Shown: positions 1-8,788 of the stretch, piece by piece
How the letters are laid out: the number at the start of each line of letters is the position of its first letter
How positions within the stretch are numbered: position 1 is the stretch's first letter
NCBI GenBank assembly: GCA_934644775.1
Contig: CAKUDB010000004.1
Span: 62,001 to 126,000, forward strand
Direction of reading: 5' to 3'
Length of the DNA: 64,000 nucleotides
Origin: an uncultured bacterium
GTDB taxonomy: Bacteria > Vulcanimicrobiota > Xenobia > Xenobiales > Xenobiaceae
Position numbers and translations under genes: made by a program
The notes under the pieces: model-generated
The model's database searches: none
Told to the model about the DNA's origin: nothing
Seen by the model: the letters and a program-made list of their open reading frames with translations, nothing else

Positions 1-1352
1 CCTTCCATATTGTAAGAGCATATATTGTCTTCAGGAGAGCCTACGGGGGCGCTTACCAAGCGGCCGGGTTTGGAACTATGGGGCGAAGGAAGCTCAAGCA
101 TAGCCGAGCCTTGCCAGCCTAAGTTGGGGGCCTGAAGGGGCGAGCCGGGCAAAGAAGGATCGATCCACCAGGTTGGGCCGCCGGGATCGGATACTTTGAG
201 CATAAACTGACTAAAATAGGTCGGTATGGGGGGCAATTGATCCATAGTCTTGAGATCGGAACTGGCGGCCATATAGACGTTGACTCTCAAACCGGCCCTT
301 CTCAAGAGAGCGCCGGTCAGGTAGGCGGCGTCTTGGTAGGTTAACAATTTGGAAGTAGTAGCTTCTTTTAAGTCGATAGAGCGCCAGATATTTTGATCTT
401 TATCTAAGATAGAGAACTTAGACATATAGCTAAGTACGTCTTGGATGCGCTTTTCGGTAGGTTTACCCACTGAAGTAATGCGACTGCAAAGCATACTCAA
501 AGAAGCGTCGCTATCGGAAGTATTTTCGTCCCAAATCTCGGCGGCCCACTTGCTCAGAGCTTTCCAATCGGCAAAGCTAGAAGCGGCCACGTATTTGTAG
601 TAGTTGAAAGAGGAAGGCATACTGACGTTGCTAGCAATGGCGTCGAAAGGCCCCTTGGTCTCCCAATAGTAAGTACGTACTCCCTTAGCTTCGCTCACTT
701 TGGGGGAACTAAGGTAGGAAACATTGGAAAAAGTGTAAGCTTTCTCTTTGGCCGGTACGCTTACTTTGTAAGTAGAATGCAAAATTGGCAAATCGTTTTG
801 CAAGTAAGAGCAAGCCCACCATTGTTTATCTTTCCTGGGAGCATACTTAGTTTTGACGGAATATTCAATTACCGAGCCTACTTCCAAATTGGGGAACTCA
901 GCTACGTAGATTTGCCGATCTTTATAAGCGGGAGCGCCGACAATAGCAGCGATAGTTTTGAAGTTGGCTGCTGGTACTTCGGTTACGTGTCCTTGGGGAC
1001 TAATAGTACGAGCGTACTCAAACTCTACAGTCTCAAAAGAAGCGTCAAAATTTCTGGGATAGAGACGGAAAAGTTTCACCCCTTCTTCATTGAGAAGCTT
1101 AATGGCATTGTGTTCAGTTGCTTGAGCGGAGTAATCTTCGTTAAGCTGATACGTGAGATCGTCTTCCAGAATAAGGGCACAAGCGTTGGGATATTCTCTC
1201 AATCCGGGAGAGTTTAAAAAGCGACTCTCCGATTGGGAAGGCGAATTGGCGGCCTGTACGCTTAAAGGAAGCGTTGCCAATATAAATGCGACCACATACA
1301 AAAAGCCTTTGAGCTTTTTGCTAAGAGGCTGCGGCTTAAAAGTAAACTTCAT
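1..1352 (-). CDS. DUF3857/transglutaminase-like exported protein (3' end outside window)
   Basis: This minus-strand frame stays open to the left edge, so the C-terminus is missing; about 450 codons are visible. The start is the ATG at 1352-1350, with a GAGGA-type site 8-10 bases upstream. Residues 1-31 form a signal peptide (basic n-region, hydrophobic core, VQAAN junction). Residues ~50-200 match DUF3857: a conserved start (ALILEDDLTYQLNED), then KLLNEEGVKLFRLYPRN and ARTISPQGHVTEVP. Residues ~330-400 align with the transglutaminase-like core, around TYQDAAYLTGALLRRAGLRV. In active members this segment reads GDCKDKA..LL; here the catalytic Cys position appears to be Tyr, so the domain may be non-catalytic. 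Proteins of this architecture are exported and of unknown role. Family call fairly sure, function unknown. Confidence 0.8.
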   Translation of the reverse strand, partial: MKFTFKPQPLSKKLKGFLYVVAFILATLPLSVQAANSPSQSESRFLNSPGLREYPNACALILEDDLTYQLNEDYSAQATEHNAIKLLNEEGVKLFRLYPRNFDASFETVEFEYARTISPQGHVTEVPAANFKTIAAIVGAPAYKDRQIYVAEFPNLEVGSVIEYSVKTKYAPRKDKQWWACSYLQNDLPILHSTYKVSVPAKEKAYTFSNVSYLSSPKVSEAKGVRTYYWETKGPFDAIASNVSMPSSFNYYKYVAASSFADWKALSKWAAEIWDENTSDSDASLSMLCSRITSVGKPTEKRIQDVLSYMSKFSILDKDQNIWRSIDLKEATTSKLLTYQDAAYLTGALLRRAGLRVNVYMAASSDLKTMDQLPPIPTYFSQFMLKVSDPGGPTWWIDPSLPGSPLQAPNLGWQGSAMLELPSPHSSKPGRLVSAPVGSPEDNICSYNME

Positions 1353-1454
1353 AAATAAAATCCTCGACAAATTAAAACAGACACACTGCTAGTATTGAAT
1401 CCTAACAGGCGCCTATCGTTTTGTCTATCTCCTCTTTTTTCGAGAAAATATTTA

Positions 1455-1751
1455 TTATTTGTCTTTTTTCTTGTCGCCTTTAGTCTCTTCCGATTTGCTC
1501 AGTGAAGTGCGACCACTCTTCTGAGTATGCTGAGGCACAGAAATTACTTCCTCTTCCAAGCCGGCTGCTCTGGATACGTCAGCATCGGTTGCTCCTTGTA
1601 AATTTGCCAAAACTGTTAGCAAGATAGCAGCTTTTTCCAAATTTTCTTCTATAGCGTGCAGACGAACAAGAATTATGACGGGAACAGTTACACCGATAAT
1701 GACTAATGCGATAGCGCATAGCAGCAGTGCGGTGCTGATAGTTGTAGACAT
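1455..1751 (-). CDS. Small single-pass membrane protein, unknown
   Basis: 98-residue protein. The chosen start is the ATG at 1751-1749, which has GGAGG (complement of 1761-1765) at good spacing. The frame also runs open upstream to an ATG at 1922, but that extension looks like a transposase relic and not part of this protein. Residues ~5-30 are one long hydrophobic helix (TALLLCAIALVIIGVTVPVI), followed by a short amphipathic helix (LHAIEENLEKAAILLTVLA) and a charged Lys/Glu-rich tail from about residue 70. The layout suggests an N-anchored protein with a cytoplasmic tail. It lies between the exported DUF3857 protein and the transposase relic. I do not recognise a family. Confidence 0.6.
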   Translation of the reverse strand: MSTTISTALLLCAIALVIIGVTVPVIILVRLHAIEENLEKAAILLTVLANLQGATDADVSRAAGLEEEVISVPQHTQKSGRTSLSKSEETKGDKKKDK

Positions 1752-1990
1752 ACTTTTATCCTCCCTGGTGAACGTACTCCCGCTTATACAGTATATAGAA
1801 GGGGAGCTTCCTGATTCTACGAGAACGTACCATAAATTCCGAGGAACTTTAGTGTTTGTACTCTCTCCACAGGCGTAGATTCCCATGCGACCCACGGTAT
1901 TCCCACCAAATGGGTTCGCCATACTCCTCCTATCCCCTACCTGCGAGGTGGAGGACTTCTGGTTGAACTGGGTTAAATCTGCCTTTACTA
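1752..1990 (-). mobile_element. Relic of an IS200/IS605-family TnpB 3' end and right end
   Basis: On the minus strand, the frame fused upstream of the small membrane protein reads QKSSTSQVGDRRS, then NTVGRMGIYACGES, then VLVESGSSPSI. These closely resemble the C-terminal tail of TnpB (OrfB) proteins, typically (V)GDRRS..TVGHTxIxACGES...EAGSP. The DNA also carries GAATCAGGAAGCTCCC and a CTCCC/GGGAG stem (1777-1806), as expected for an IS605 right end with its omega-RNA 3' scaffold. The rest of TnpB and any TnpA are absent, and the adjoining plus-strand gene starts at 1992, so only a tail is left. Family call is from motif memory and should be checked by search. Confidence 0.5.
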
Positions 1991-1991
1991 A

Positions 1992-3101
1992 ATGATAAGC
2001 AAATTAGTCGTTAAATACCGAGAATCGGCCAGCCCTTTATTATTGCGTGAGTTTAGGCTGGTCTTGACTCAGAGTAAGCTTCCTTTGGGGAAAGCGATTT
2101 TGCCTATATTTTGGCTACTTTACCTTATTTGGAGTTGGGCCTTAGCTTTAGAAGGTAGCTATCGCCCTTTTATCTCTTGCTCTAGCTTATTGTGTTGGCT
2201 TACTGTGGCTTTTATCGTTGGCTACTATTGGGGGATGGCTCCGCGTTTAGCTGCTTCACTCTGCTCAGATCGCTATTCTGGCGTTTATAAAATTCTTAGC
2301 AGAGCTCCTGCCGGTATTTATAAAAGTTTGGCCTTTAAGGTTTTGGCTTTCTCCGCCCTCTATTGGCTTGAATGGCTCTTCTTCTCTTTAAGCAGCTTGA
2401 TTTTCTACCTATTGGGTGTGACTCTCAATCTTGAAATAATCTTGGCCACCTCTATATATAGTTTTCTTTCTTTAATAACCGCTGTAGCTTGGGGGATAGG
2501 GTGGGGGATCTCCTTTCAAGGTAGGATAGATAAGTGTGCTGCTTCCTTGCGCAAGCTTTTTGTCGTAGCGCCTCTGGGAGCTTATTGTTTGCGTAATTTT
2601 TGGGCTTTTAGCCAGATAGAGACAGTCCTACTATTAACTAGTGTATTGATTCTCCTTTGGATCGACTCTGTCCCTATCTTTTTTAGCGAATTATCCCTAG
2701 CTTTGGCTTTATTGTTGATAAGTGTCTCTTTTGTGCCTGCCCTAGGCTGCTCAGCCTGGCCGCTCGAAGATTGTCTCAATCCTGGGCGCGTAAGTTTGGT
2801 CGGCGTCTATGCTCTCGACAGGGAGGCTTTACAAAGTGTCAACTGGGCTTCAAGTAGCGCCTACCCTGTCTTAGAACAACGCTTAGTCGATAGTGGAACC
2901 TCTATGTCGCTCTCCCAAATGCTTAGTCTTTACAGTAGGGCCTCTCAAGTAAGCCAAGAGCAAATTTACGCTCAAGTGCGCAGCCAGGCTGAAGTCTATC
3001 TTTTTAGGAGTTGTCTAGCTTGTTTGCTAGTTGCTGCCCTCTGGCTTATCATTGCTGGGGTTAGGTTGCGGCTGCCCCTGGACTTAAATTTAGAAAAATA
3101 A
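1992..3101 (+). CDS. Polytopic membrane protein, possibly ABC-2-type permease
   Basis: 369 residues, very hydrophobic, with about eight predicted membrane helices (around residues 35-55, 63-85, 115-145, 148-175, 190-205, 207-225, 230-250 and 340-360). A soluble loop of ~90 residues precedes the last helix. The N-terminal pattern LLLREFRLVLTQSKLPLGKA followed at once by a membrane helix is typical of ABC-2/ABC-export permeases, where a cytoplasmic N-helix leads into TM1. No ATPase partner is next to it, so the assignment is weak. No clear ribosome site precedes the ATG; the start abuts the TnpB relic, and the upstream region may have been rearranged. Confidence 0.6.
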   Translation: MISKLVVKYRESASPLLLREFRLVLTQSKLPLGKAILPIFWLLYLIWSWALALEGSYRPFISCSSLLCWLTVAFIVGYYWGMAPRLAASLCSDRYSGVYKILSRAPAGIYKSLAFKVLAFSALYWLEWLFFSLSSLIFYLLGVTLNLEIILATSIYSFLSLITAVAWGIGWGISFQGRIDKCAASLRKLFVVAPLGAYCLRNFWAFSQIETVLLLTSVLILLWIDSVPIFFSELSLALALLLISVSFVPALGCSAWPLEDCLNPGRVSLVGVYALDREALQSVNWASSSAYPVLEQRLVDSGTSMSLSQMLSLYSRASQVSQEQIYAQVRSQAEVYLFRSCLACLLVAALWLIIAGVRLRLPLDLNLEK

Positions 3102-3294
3102 GAAGCGGCTCTATCTCCTTCCAGTTTGTTTATTTTGTTGAATTTGTGTATATTTATAAACGGTCGCGGCGCCGACCCGGTGGGGGCTCAATTGCTGCCG
3201 ACAGAATTTCGACTCCAAAGAAGGGCCCTTTTGAAAATTGCGCCGAGCTAGGCAAGGCTTGTGGTTGAAGCTTTGCCGTAATATGGAGTTATTT

Positions 3295-5124
3295 ATGGCC
3301 AGACAAGTTTATGCGGGTATGGATGCCCAAGAAAAGGAACACGATCCCCTTTATAAGAGACGTCACTCTCTGTCCCATATTTTGGCAGAAGCAGTGCAGC
3401 GTCTTTACCCCGATACTAAGTTAGGTTTCGGCCCGCCCGTAGATAATGGCTTCTACTATGATTTCCAATTCGCCACGCCTATAGATGTGGACAAGCTTCC
3501 AGAAATTGAAGCTGAGATGCGCCGTATTATCGCCGAAAAACAAGCCTTTACCCATTACGATCTTCCCTTGGAAGAGGCTGTAAAGTCTTTGGAAGAAAAA
3601 GGCGAAGTCCTTAAGGCTGAATATGTGCGCGAGCTGGCTGACGAGGGCAAAGATATTCATTTTTATAAAAATGGTGATTTTACCGATCTCTGTGCGGGCC
3701 CTCACGTAAACAACACTTGTGAAATTCCTAGCGATTGTTTCGCTCTCGATTCGGTAGCCGGAGCTTATTGGCGCGGCGATCAATCTAGAGAAATGCTTAC
3801 CCGTATTTACGGTTTGGCTTTCAATAATAAGAAAGAGCTTAAGGAATTTTTGCGCCTGCGCGAAGAAGCTCGCAAATATGATCATCGCAAGCTCAGCAAA
3901 GAGTTAGAGTTCTATACCATGAACGAAATGGTCGGTTTAGGTTTGCCCCTTTGGTTGCCTAACGGTACCGTTCTGCGCGAAGAATTAGAAAAATTTGCCA
4001 AAGAGACTGAGCAACGCGGCGGTTATTTGCGCGTAGCTACTCCCTGTATTACTAACGAAAAGCTTTTCTATACTTCGGGCCATTTGCCTTATTATAAGGA
4101 CAGTATGTTCCCGCCTATGCAAATAGACGAGGGGCAAAACTACTACCTTAAGCCTATGAACTGCCCCTTCCACCATATGATCTTTAGCAGTCGTCCTCGC
4201 TCTTATCGCGAGTTGCCTCTGCGTTTAGCTGAATATGGGCAGTGCTACCGCTATGAAGCTTCCGGTACCTTGGCCGGACTTTTGCGCGTACGCGGTATGT
4301 GCATGAACGACGCCCACATCTACTGCAGCCCTGAACAATTGGCTGCCGAGTTCCGGGCCGTTCTGGATATGCACCGCTTCTACTACGACAAGTTCCGCAT
4401 TGAGGGCTACTGGATGCGCTTGTCTATGCACGATCCCAAAAATACTAAAAAATATGTAGATAACCCCGAAGCTTGGGCTCAGTCTGAAGATGCCATTCGC
4501 CAAGTGGTTAAGGAAATGGGCGTACAGTATGAGGAAGTGCCCGGTGAAGCCGCCTTCTATGGCCCCAAAGTAGACTTCCAAATTCGCAACGTGGTGGGAC
4601 GCGAAGAGACCGCTTCGACTAACCAACTCGACTTTGCTGTACCTCCTCGCTTCAACTTGGTCTATACCGGTAAAGATGGTGAATACCATACTCCTTATTG
4701 TATCCACCGTGCTCCTTTAGGGACTCACGAGCGCTTCTTGGCTTTCTTAATGGAACACTTCAAGGGTGCTTTCCCCACTTGGATGGCTCCTACCCAAGTT
4801 ATGGTCGTGCCGGTCTCCGTCGAGAAGTTCGGCGACTATGCCGAAAAGATTGCCGCCTCTTTGCGCAACGATCTTTACCGAGCCCAAGCCAATTTAGATG
4901 GCGATAGTTTCAATAAGAAGATCCGGGCTGCTATCACTTCCAAGATTCCTAACATTTTGGTTGTTGGTGCTTCCGAATTGGAAAATGAGGCTGTCACTTG
5001 GCGTCGCTATTGCGTAAAAGAGCAGCGCACTTTGAAGTTCGCTCAGTTCCGCAGCATTTTGGGCAAGATGCGTTACGAGCGCATTATGGACAACTTCGCC
5101 GACGTAGTTTTGCCTGAAGAATAA
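3295..5124 (+). CDS. thrS: Threonyl-tRNA synthetase lacking the TGS domain
   Basis: Charges tRNA-Thr with threonine in the cytoplasm. The start is the ATG at 3295, preceded by GGAG at 3285-3288; the frame is open upstream to a TTG at 3238. The 609-residue protein begins directly with the editing domain. It has HSLSH at residues 24-28 and the CAGPH motif at 133-137, the two metal-site-like signatures of the editing pocket. The class II core follows: zinc ligands C290 (MNCPFHH), H341 (NDAHIYC) and H471 (HRAPLGTHERF), motif 2 around YRYEASGTLAG, and a C-terminal anticodon-binding domain from ~500. Family members are usually ~640 residues with an N-terminal TGS domain, which is absent here. A terminator follows at 5171. 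Function is certain. Confidence 0.97.
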   Translation: MARQVYAGMDAQEKEHDPLYKRRHSLSHILAEAVQRLYPDTKLGFGPPVDNGFYYDFQFATPIDVDKLPEIEAEMRRIIAEKQAFTHYDLPLEEAVKSLEEKGEVLKAEYVRELADEGKDIHFYKNGDFTDLCAGPHVNNTCEIPSDCFALDSVAGAYWRGDQSREMLTRIYGLAFNNKKELKEFLRLREEARKYDHRKLSKELEFYTMNEMVGLGLPLWLPNGTVLREELEKFAKETEQRGGYLRVATPCITNEKLFYTSGHLPYYKDSMFPPMQIDEGQNYYLKPMNCPFHHMIFSSRPRSYRELPLRLAEYGQCYRYEASGTLAGLLRVRGMCMNDAHIYCSPEQLAAEFRAVLDMHRFYYDKFRIEGYWMRLSMHDPKNTKKYVDNPEAWAQSEDAIRQVVKEMGVQYEEVPGEAAFYGPKVDFQIRNVVGREETASTNQLDFAVPPRFNLVYTGKDGEYHTPYCIHRAPLGTHERFLAFLMEHFKGAFPTWMAPTQVMVVPVSVEKFGDYAEKIAASLRNDLYRAQANLDGDSFNKKIRAAITSKIPNILVVGASELENEAVTWRRYCVKEQRTLKFAQFRSILGKMRYERIMDNFADVVLPEE

Positions 5125-5170
5125 GCTTTTGAGCTAATTGTAGCCTAAGGCCGTCGTGCTTAACTTAAAT

Positions 5171-5197
5171 GGGGAGCCATATCGGCTCTCCGTTTTT
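5171..5197 (+). terminator. Rho-independent terminator of thrS
   Basis: An 8-bp GC-rich stem (GGGGAGCC / GGCTCTCC, allowing one wobble) with loop ATATC is followed by a T-run, 47 bases after the thrS stop. Confidence 0.8.
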
Positions 5198-5235
5198 AAC
5201 GCCTGTTAGTAAGTTAAGTCCAAAAGCTTTACCAA

Positions 5236-5273
5236 AAAAAAGAAGCTTTCCCCAGGGAGAGCTTCTTTTTTTG
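5236..5273. terminator. Bidirectional terminator between thrS and the CPBP protease gene
   Basis: A-tract, then the inverted repeat AGAAGCTTTCCC / GGGAGAGCTTCT with a 2-base loop, then a T-tract. The A- and T-tracts allow it to work for both convergent genes. Confidence 0.75.
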
Positions 5274-5316
5274 TTTTAGGGGCTAAACTGCAGAGGTTGA
5301 GGATAAAAATCGGTTA

Positions 5317-6759
5317 TTAGCGGCCGACAATCAGCACATAAATGGCCACTTGACAATTCCAGAGGGCGTGGGCTATGACGGAAGGCCATAGACTACCTGT
5401 GTAATAGCGGGCTGCACAAAAGACTAGGCCTAGTCCGCTCAACACCAAAAGGCCTTGAGGGTCGCCGTGTATTACCGAAAACATTAAGGAGCTAATAAGT
5501 GCTGCTCCCAAGACTGTGGCCGTTTTACTAAGTCCGGAAAAGAGCAAGCCTCGATAGACGATCTCTTCATAGAGGGGGCCGCTAATTACCAAGAAGAAGA
5601 GCAGCCAAAAGATAGGCTCAGGGACTTCCACCAGAAAGGTCAGCAATATATTGTTTGATTGTACGGAAGATTGAGTGAAAAGGGAAGTTAATAGAGCCAT
5701 GAGGGCGGCTGTCAGGCAAGATAGAGCAAAAGCAGCGCAGCCATAGGCTAGATATTTGGCTTTAAATTTTTCTAAGTGGAGGGCTCTAAAGAGCAAGAGT
5801 GCCGACTCTTTTAGCGTAAGTTTAGGGGAAGCGGTGGCTACTTCGTTAGGCTGAAGTTGGCATATATACTTTATCGTCAAAACTAAAATAGCGATCGATA
5901 CGATATAAACAAATATTTGCGAAAAGAATAAAATAATAGGGATATTGTACCTATCGTTACCTAATAGATGCAGCAGTAAAGTGGTTAGTAGAGCGCTTAA
6001 GCATAGGCCCAGCCAATTTAGAGCGACGAATAAATATAAGGTGGGAATTGGTTTCCAAAGGAAAGGCTCTTCCAAGTGCTTCTTGGTGTCAGAATTTGCC
6101 TTTGGAGAAGATAAAGCTTTAATAGTAAAAAAGGCCAACAGAATAAAAGAAGAGAGAACTAAAGCTCCCCATAAGCCTACTACTATTAAGAAGCGATTAG
6201 CTCGCTCTTGTAAAGAGGTAATACATTCTTGTAGGCGCTGGCTCTGTTCTGGTTGGATAGCCCCTTTTCGCATAACTTGTAAAATGAAACTATAAGCCAA
6301 AGGATCGTTATAAAAAGTATCGAGGGCTTCCTTTTGCTCTATATTTAGCAAATAGAAAGCACTTTGGATATCTTCTCCTGTGGGCGTTTGACCCTGACTT
6401 ATTCGGAGCAAAACGTCGGTGACTGAATTTATCTCTTCAACTTTAACTGTTTTTAGAAGGTTGTGGGCTTGGGGTAAGCGCTGGCAAAGGCAATATAAAG
6501 AGGCTGCACTGTAAATAGTTGAGCTTGAAGCTTTACTGAAGTCGGTTTCTTCCAATATGGCTACCACTTGGCTTTCCAAAAAAGGTAGGTGGTATCTTTG
6601 GCCTACACTCATTATTCTGCCAGCCAATCTTACTTGTAAATTGGCTTGGAAAGACTTTTGCCAGGAAACCTTATCGGCATTTCTAAAAAAAGCCGGAACT
6701 ACCAAAGGTAGCCATAAAGCTAGGGCTACCAACACTAATACAATTCTCTTACCGCTCAT
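5317..6759 (-). CDS. CPBP-family intramembrane metalloprotease
   Basis: 480-residue polytopic protein. A signal-anchor-like helix spans residues 5-24. A ~160-residue mostly helical soluble region follows, then about seven more membrane helices from residue ~188. The C-terminal ~90 residues hold the CPBP (CAAX protease/bacteriocin-processing, Abi) motifs: EExxxR at E398-E399-R403 (YEEIVYRG), FxxxH with H431 (MFSVIHGD), and HxxxN at H464-N468 (AHALWN). All catalytic residues are present, so activity inside the membrane is likely. Substrates of such proteases are rarely known. The start ATG (6759) has GGAAAG upstream. It is convergent with thrS and divergent from the signalling gene at 6905. Confidence 0.85.
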   Translation of the reverse strand: MSGKRIVLVLVALALWLPLVVPAFFRNADKVSWQKSFQANLQVRLAGRIMSVGQRYHLPFLESQVVAILEETDFSKASSSTIYSAASLYCLCQRLPQAHNLLKTVKVEEINSVTDVLLRISQGQTPTGEDIQSAFYLLNIEQKEALDTFYNDPLAYSFILQVMRKGAIQPEQSQRLQECITSLQERANRFLIVVGLWGALVLSSFILLAFFTIKALSSPKANSDTKKHLEEPFLWKPIPTLYLFVALNWLGLCLSALLTTLLLHLLGNDRYNIPIILFFSQIFVYIVSIAILVLTIKYICQLQPNEVATASPKLTLKESALLLFRALHLEKFKAKYLAYGCAAFALSCLTAALMALLTSLFTQSSVQSNNILLTFLVEVPEPIFWLLFFLVISGPLYEEIVYRGLLFSGLSKTATVLGAALISSLMFSVIHGDPQGLLVLSGLGLVFCAARYYTGSLWPSVIAHALWNCQVAIYVLIVGR

Positions 6760-6904
6760 TTGTGGCTATCTTTCCAGCGTCGTGGGGTAGATCCTTGGAT
6801 AGTTCGCCCTTATCAAAGGAGCACTTTAAAATATAGAAAAGCTGGAGCCCCTCGTAGTAACCATTTTAGTAACAGGGGGAATCTGTCTTTTTTTGTGAAA
6901 GCTC

Positions 6905-8749
6905 TTGGGCGTGTCTATTTCCACTAATAAAAAAAATAAAAGTCCGCGCAGTATTTTAATTGTCGGTATTTCTGATTTAGAACAAGAAGCTTTGGCCACT
7001 AGTTTGGTGAAGCTTGGTTGTGATGTTAAGTTAGCTTCTACTTTAGAAGAAGCCCAAGAATATTTACTTTCCGGCGAGAATATACAATTTGCGGCTGTTA
7101 ATACCGATTTCCCTCAACAGAACGAGATGAGCCGTTTGCTCTTGCACCATTCTTTTGACGTGGAATTATTTTTCTTATTCGACAGCTTGGCCTTAGAGCA
7201 AGGTTTCGCTAACCAAGTGGCTCAAGAGTCTACTTGTCCGAGGATACGGGCCGCCTACCTTTGTTACACTTCGTTCGCTTCGGCGAAGTATTCTTGTCGA
7301 CTGATGCGGGCTTGTGGTACTTGGTGGGAAATTAAGGGGCGAGAAGCTCCCGTACACGAGCGTTACCGCAAATTGCTCAATCGGGTGCGCCAAGGTGTAG
7401 TCGATACCGATAGTAAAGATATTGTCCGTTGGGCCAACAATGCTTTTAAGGGCATGGTTGGAATGGGTAATATTGAAGGGCGTTATATTAGCGAATTGGT
7501 TGATATTCGCGATATTCCTTGTTTAGATGCTGTCCAAGTCCAGTTGCGCAACGGCATTATTTCCCCTTATGTAGTGCGTTTGCGCTCCAGCGGCCAAGTG
7601 GTGGAAGTTGATGCTACCCCCCGTTTCGATAAAGAAGGCAACTACATGGGGAGTGTGGCCCTAATTCGCCAAGCCCACAATATGCCGATAGAAGAATTTG
7701 TCGCCAGTCGCAATTTGGTTAGCTTATATAGCTTGGCTTTGCGTTTAAGTCGGGCCTTCGACGTTTCTAAGGTTATCAATATCATTACCGAAACCGTGCG
7801 CGAAATGTGCGGCTACCGTTGTTGTGGTATCAAACTTAAAGGTTTTGGCGAAGTAGTCGATCACGATGTCGACGGTATTGTCTCGCCTTCAATAAAGAGG
7901 ACAGTCGATTCTTTCTGCTCCCGTCTCTTGCCCCACCAATCGATTAGAATTATTAAAGATTTAGAGCGCGATCCCGATCCGGCGGCTGCCTCTTTGCGAG
8001 AAGTCGGCTTAAGTGGCGTCGTCTGTGTCGCTTTAACCGTAGGGGTTGAGCATATTGGCTGCATTTGGGCTTTAGCTGATAAAGAAAACGCCCTTTCCAG
8101 AGAGAACAACTCTTTCCTTATCTCTGTTGGTATTCAGGCCGGTTTAGCTTTGCAAAATGCTATCAATGTAAAGCGTCGCTTAGAAGAAGAAGCTAATCGC
8201 CGCCGCTTCTATCGTGACGCCTTAAATTCGCTCACTTCTGGCAAGTTGGTCTTTTGCGAGCGTGACGAATTAGACAGCCACTGGGCTAAGTGTGGTCGTG
8301 AAGTTGCTACTTTAGCTTTAAAAGAAAAAGCCGATGTGCCACAATCTCGCCGTATCTCCGAAAAAGTTATGGAAGAACAAGGCTTTGGTGAAGATCGCCT
8401 CTTCGATATGGTGACATGTGTATCCGAAGCGGCTACCAACGTTGTCAAATATGGCCCTCCCGGCCAGATGAGTATAAGGGTGGAAGATGACGGTATCCAT
8501 GTTCGCTTAGACGACGTGGGCCACGGCATCGCTTTTGACAATTTGCCCAAAGCCGTCCTTTTGCCGGGCTTCTCTATGGGAAAGACCCCTTCGCTGGGGC
8601 TGGGCTACTCGGTTATGTTGGAAATGTGCGACTGTGTCTATTTATGCACGGGTGACGACGGCACTTCGCTTATTTTGGAAATGAAGAAGACGAAAGCCGA
8701 TCCTTTGGACGCTTTTGTGGGATTTAGCGGGTTGAATATAAATATGTAG
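6905..8749 (+). CDS. PAS-GAF signalling protein with RsbW-type ATPase domain
   Basis: 614-residue soluble sensor/regulator. Residues ~15-125 resemble a receiver domain (SILIVGISDLEQEALATSLVKLG) but the phosphoacceptor region is not clearly conserved. Residues ~155-260 are PAS-like (GVVDTDSKDIVRWANNAFK). Residues ~270-420 are GAF-like, ending in a helix before the output domain. Residues ~450-600 form a HATPase_c_2 domain of the RsbW/anti-sigma kinase kind: N-box SEAATNVVKYG, G1 DDVGHGI, G2 SLGLGYSVML. There is no HisKA domain. This fits a partner-switching serine kinase acting on an anti-anti-sigma factor; no partner gene is in the window. The TTG start is uncertain, with no good ribosome site. 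Confidence 0.75.
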   Translation: MGVSISTNKKNKSPRSILIVGISDLEQEALATSLVKLGCDVKLASTLEEAQEYLLSGENIQFAAVNTDFPQQNEMSRLLLHHSFDVELFFLFDSLALEQGFANQVAQESTCPRIRAAYLCYTSFASAKYSCRLMRACGTWWEIKGREAPVHERYRKLLNRVRQGVVDTDSKDIVRWANNAFKGMVGMGNIEGRYISELVDIRDIPCLDAVQVQLRNGIISPYVVRLRSSGQVVEVDATPRFDKEGNYMGSVALIRQAHNMPIEEFVASRNLVSLYSLALRLSRAFDVSKVINIITETVREMCGYRCCGIKLKGFGEVVDHDVDGIVSPSIKRTVDSFCSRLLPHQSIRIIKDLERDPDPAAASLREVGLSGVVCVALTVGVEHIGCIWALADKENALSRENNSFLISVGIQAGLALQNAINVKRRLEEEANRRRFYRDALNSLTSGKLVFCERDELDSHWAKCGREVATLALKEKADVPQSRRISEKVMEEQGFGEDRLFDMVTCVSEAATNVVKYGPPGQMSIRVEDDGIHVRLDDVGHGIAFDNLPKAVLLPGFSMGKTPSLGLGYSVMLEMCDCVYLCTGDDGTSLILEMKKTKADPLDAFVGFSGLNINM

Positions 8750-8788
8750 GCATTGGCTTACTAAAAAAAGCTTAGTTTGGAGCGTGAG

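Noticed and set aside
1752..1922. N-terminal extension of the small membrane protein from an ATG at 1922
   Set aside because: The extension matches a transposase relic, and a strong GGAGG site precedes the inner ATG at 1751.
3102..3294. Possible T-box leader before thrS
   Set aside because: No T-box sequence (AGGGTGGNACCGCG) or terminator/antiterminator pair was found; only a GGTCG/CGACC hairpin.
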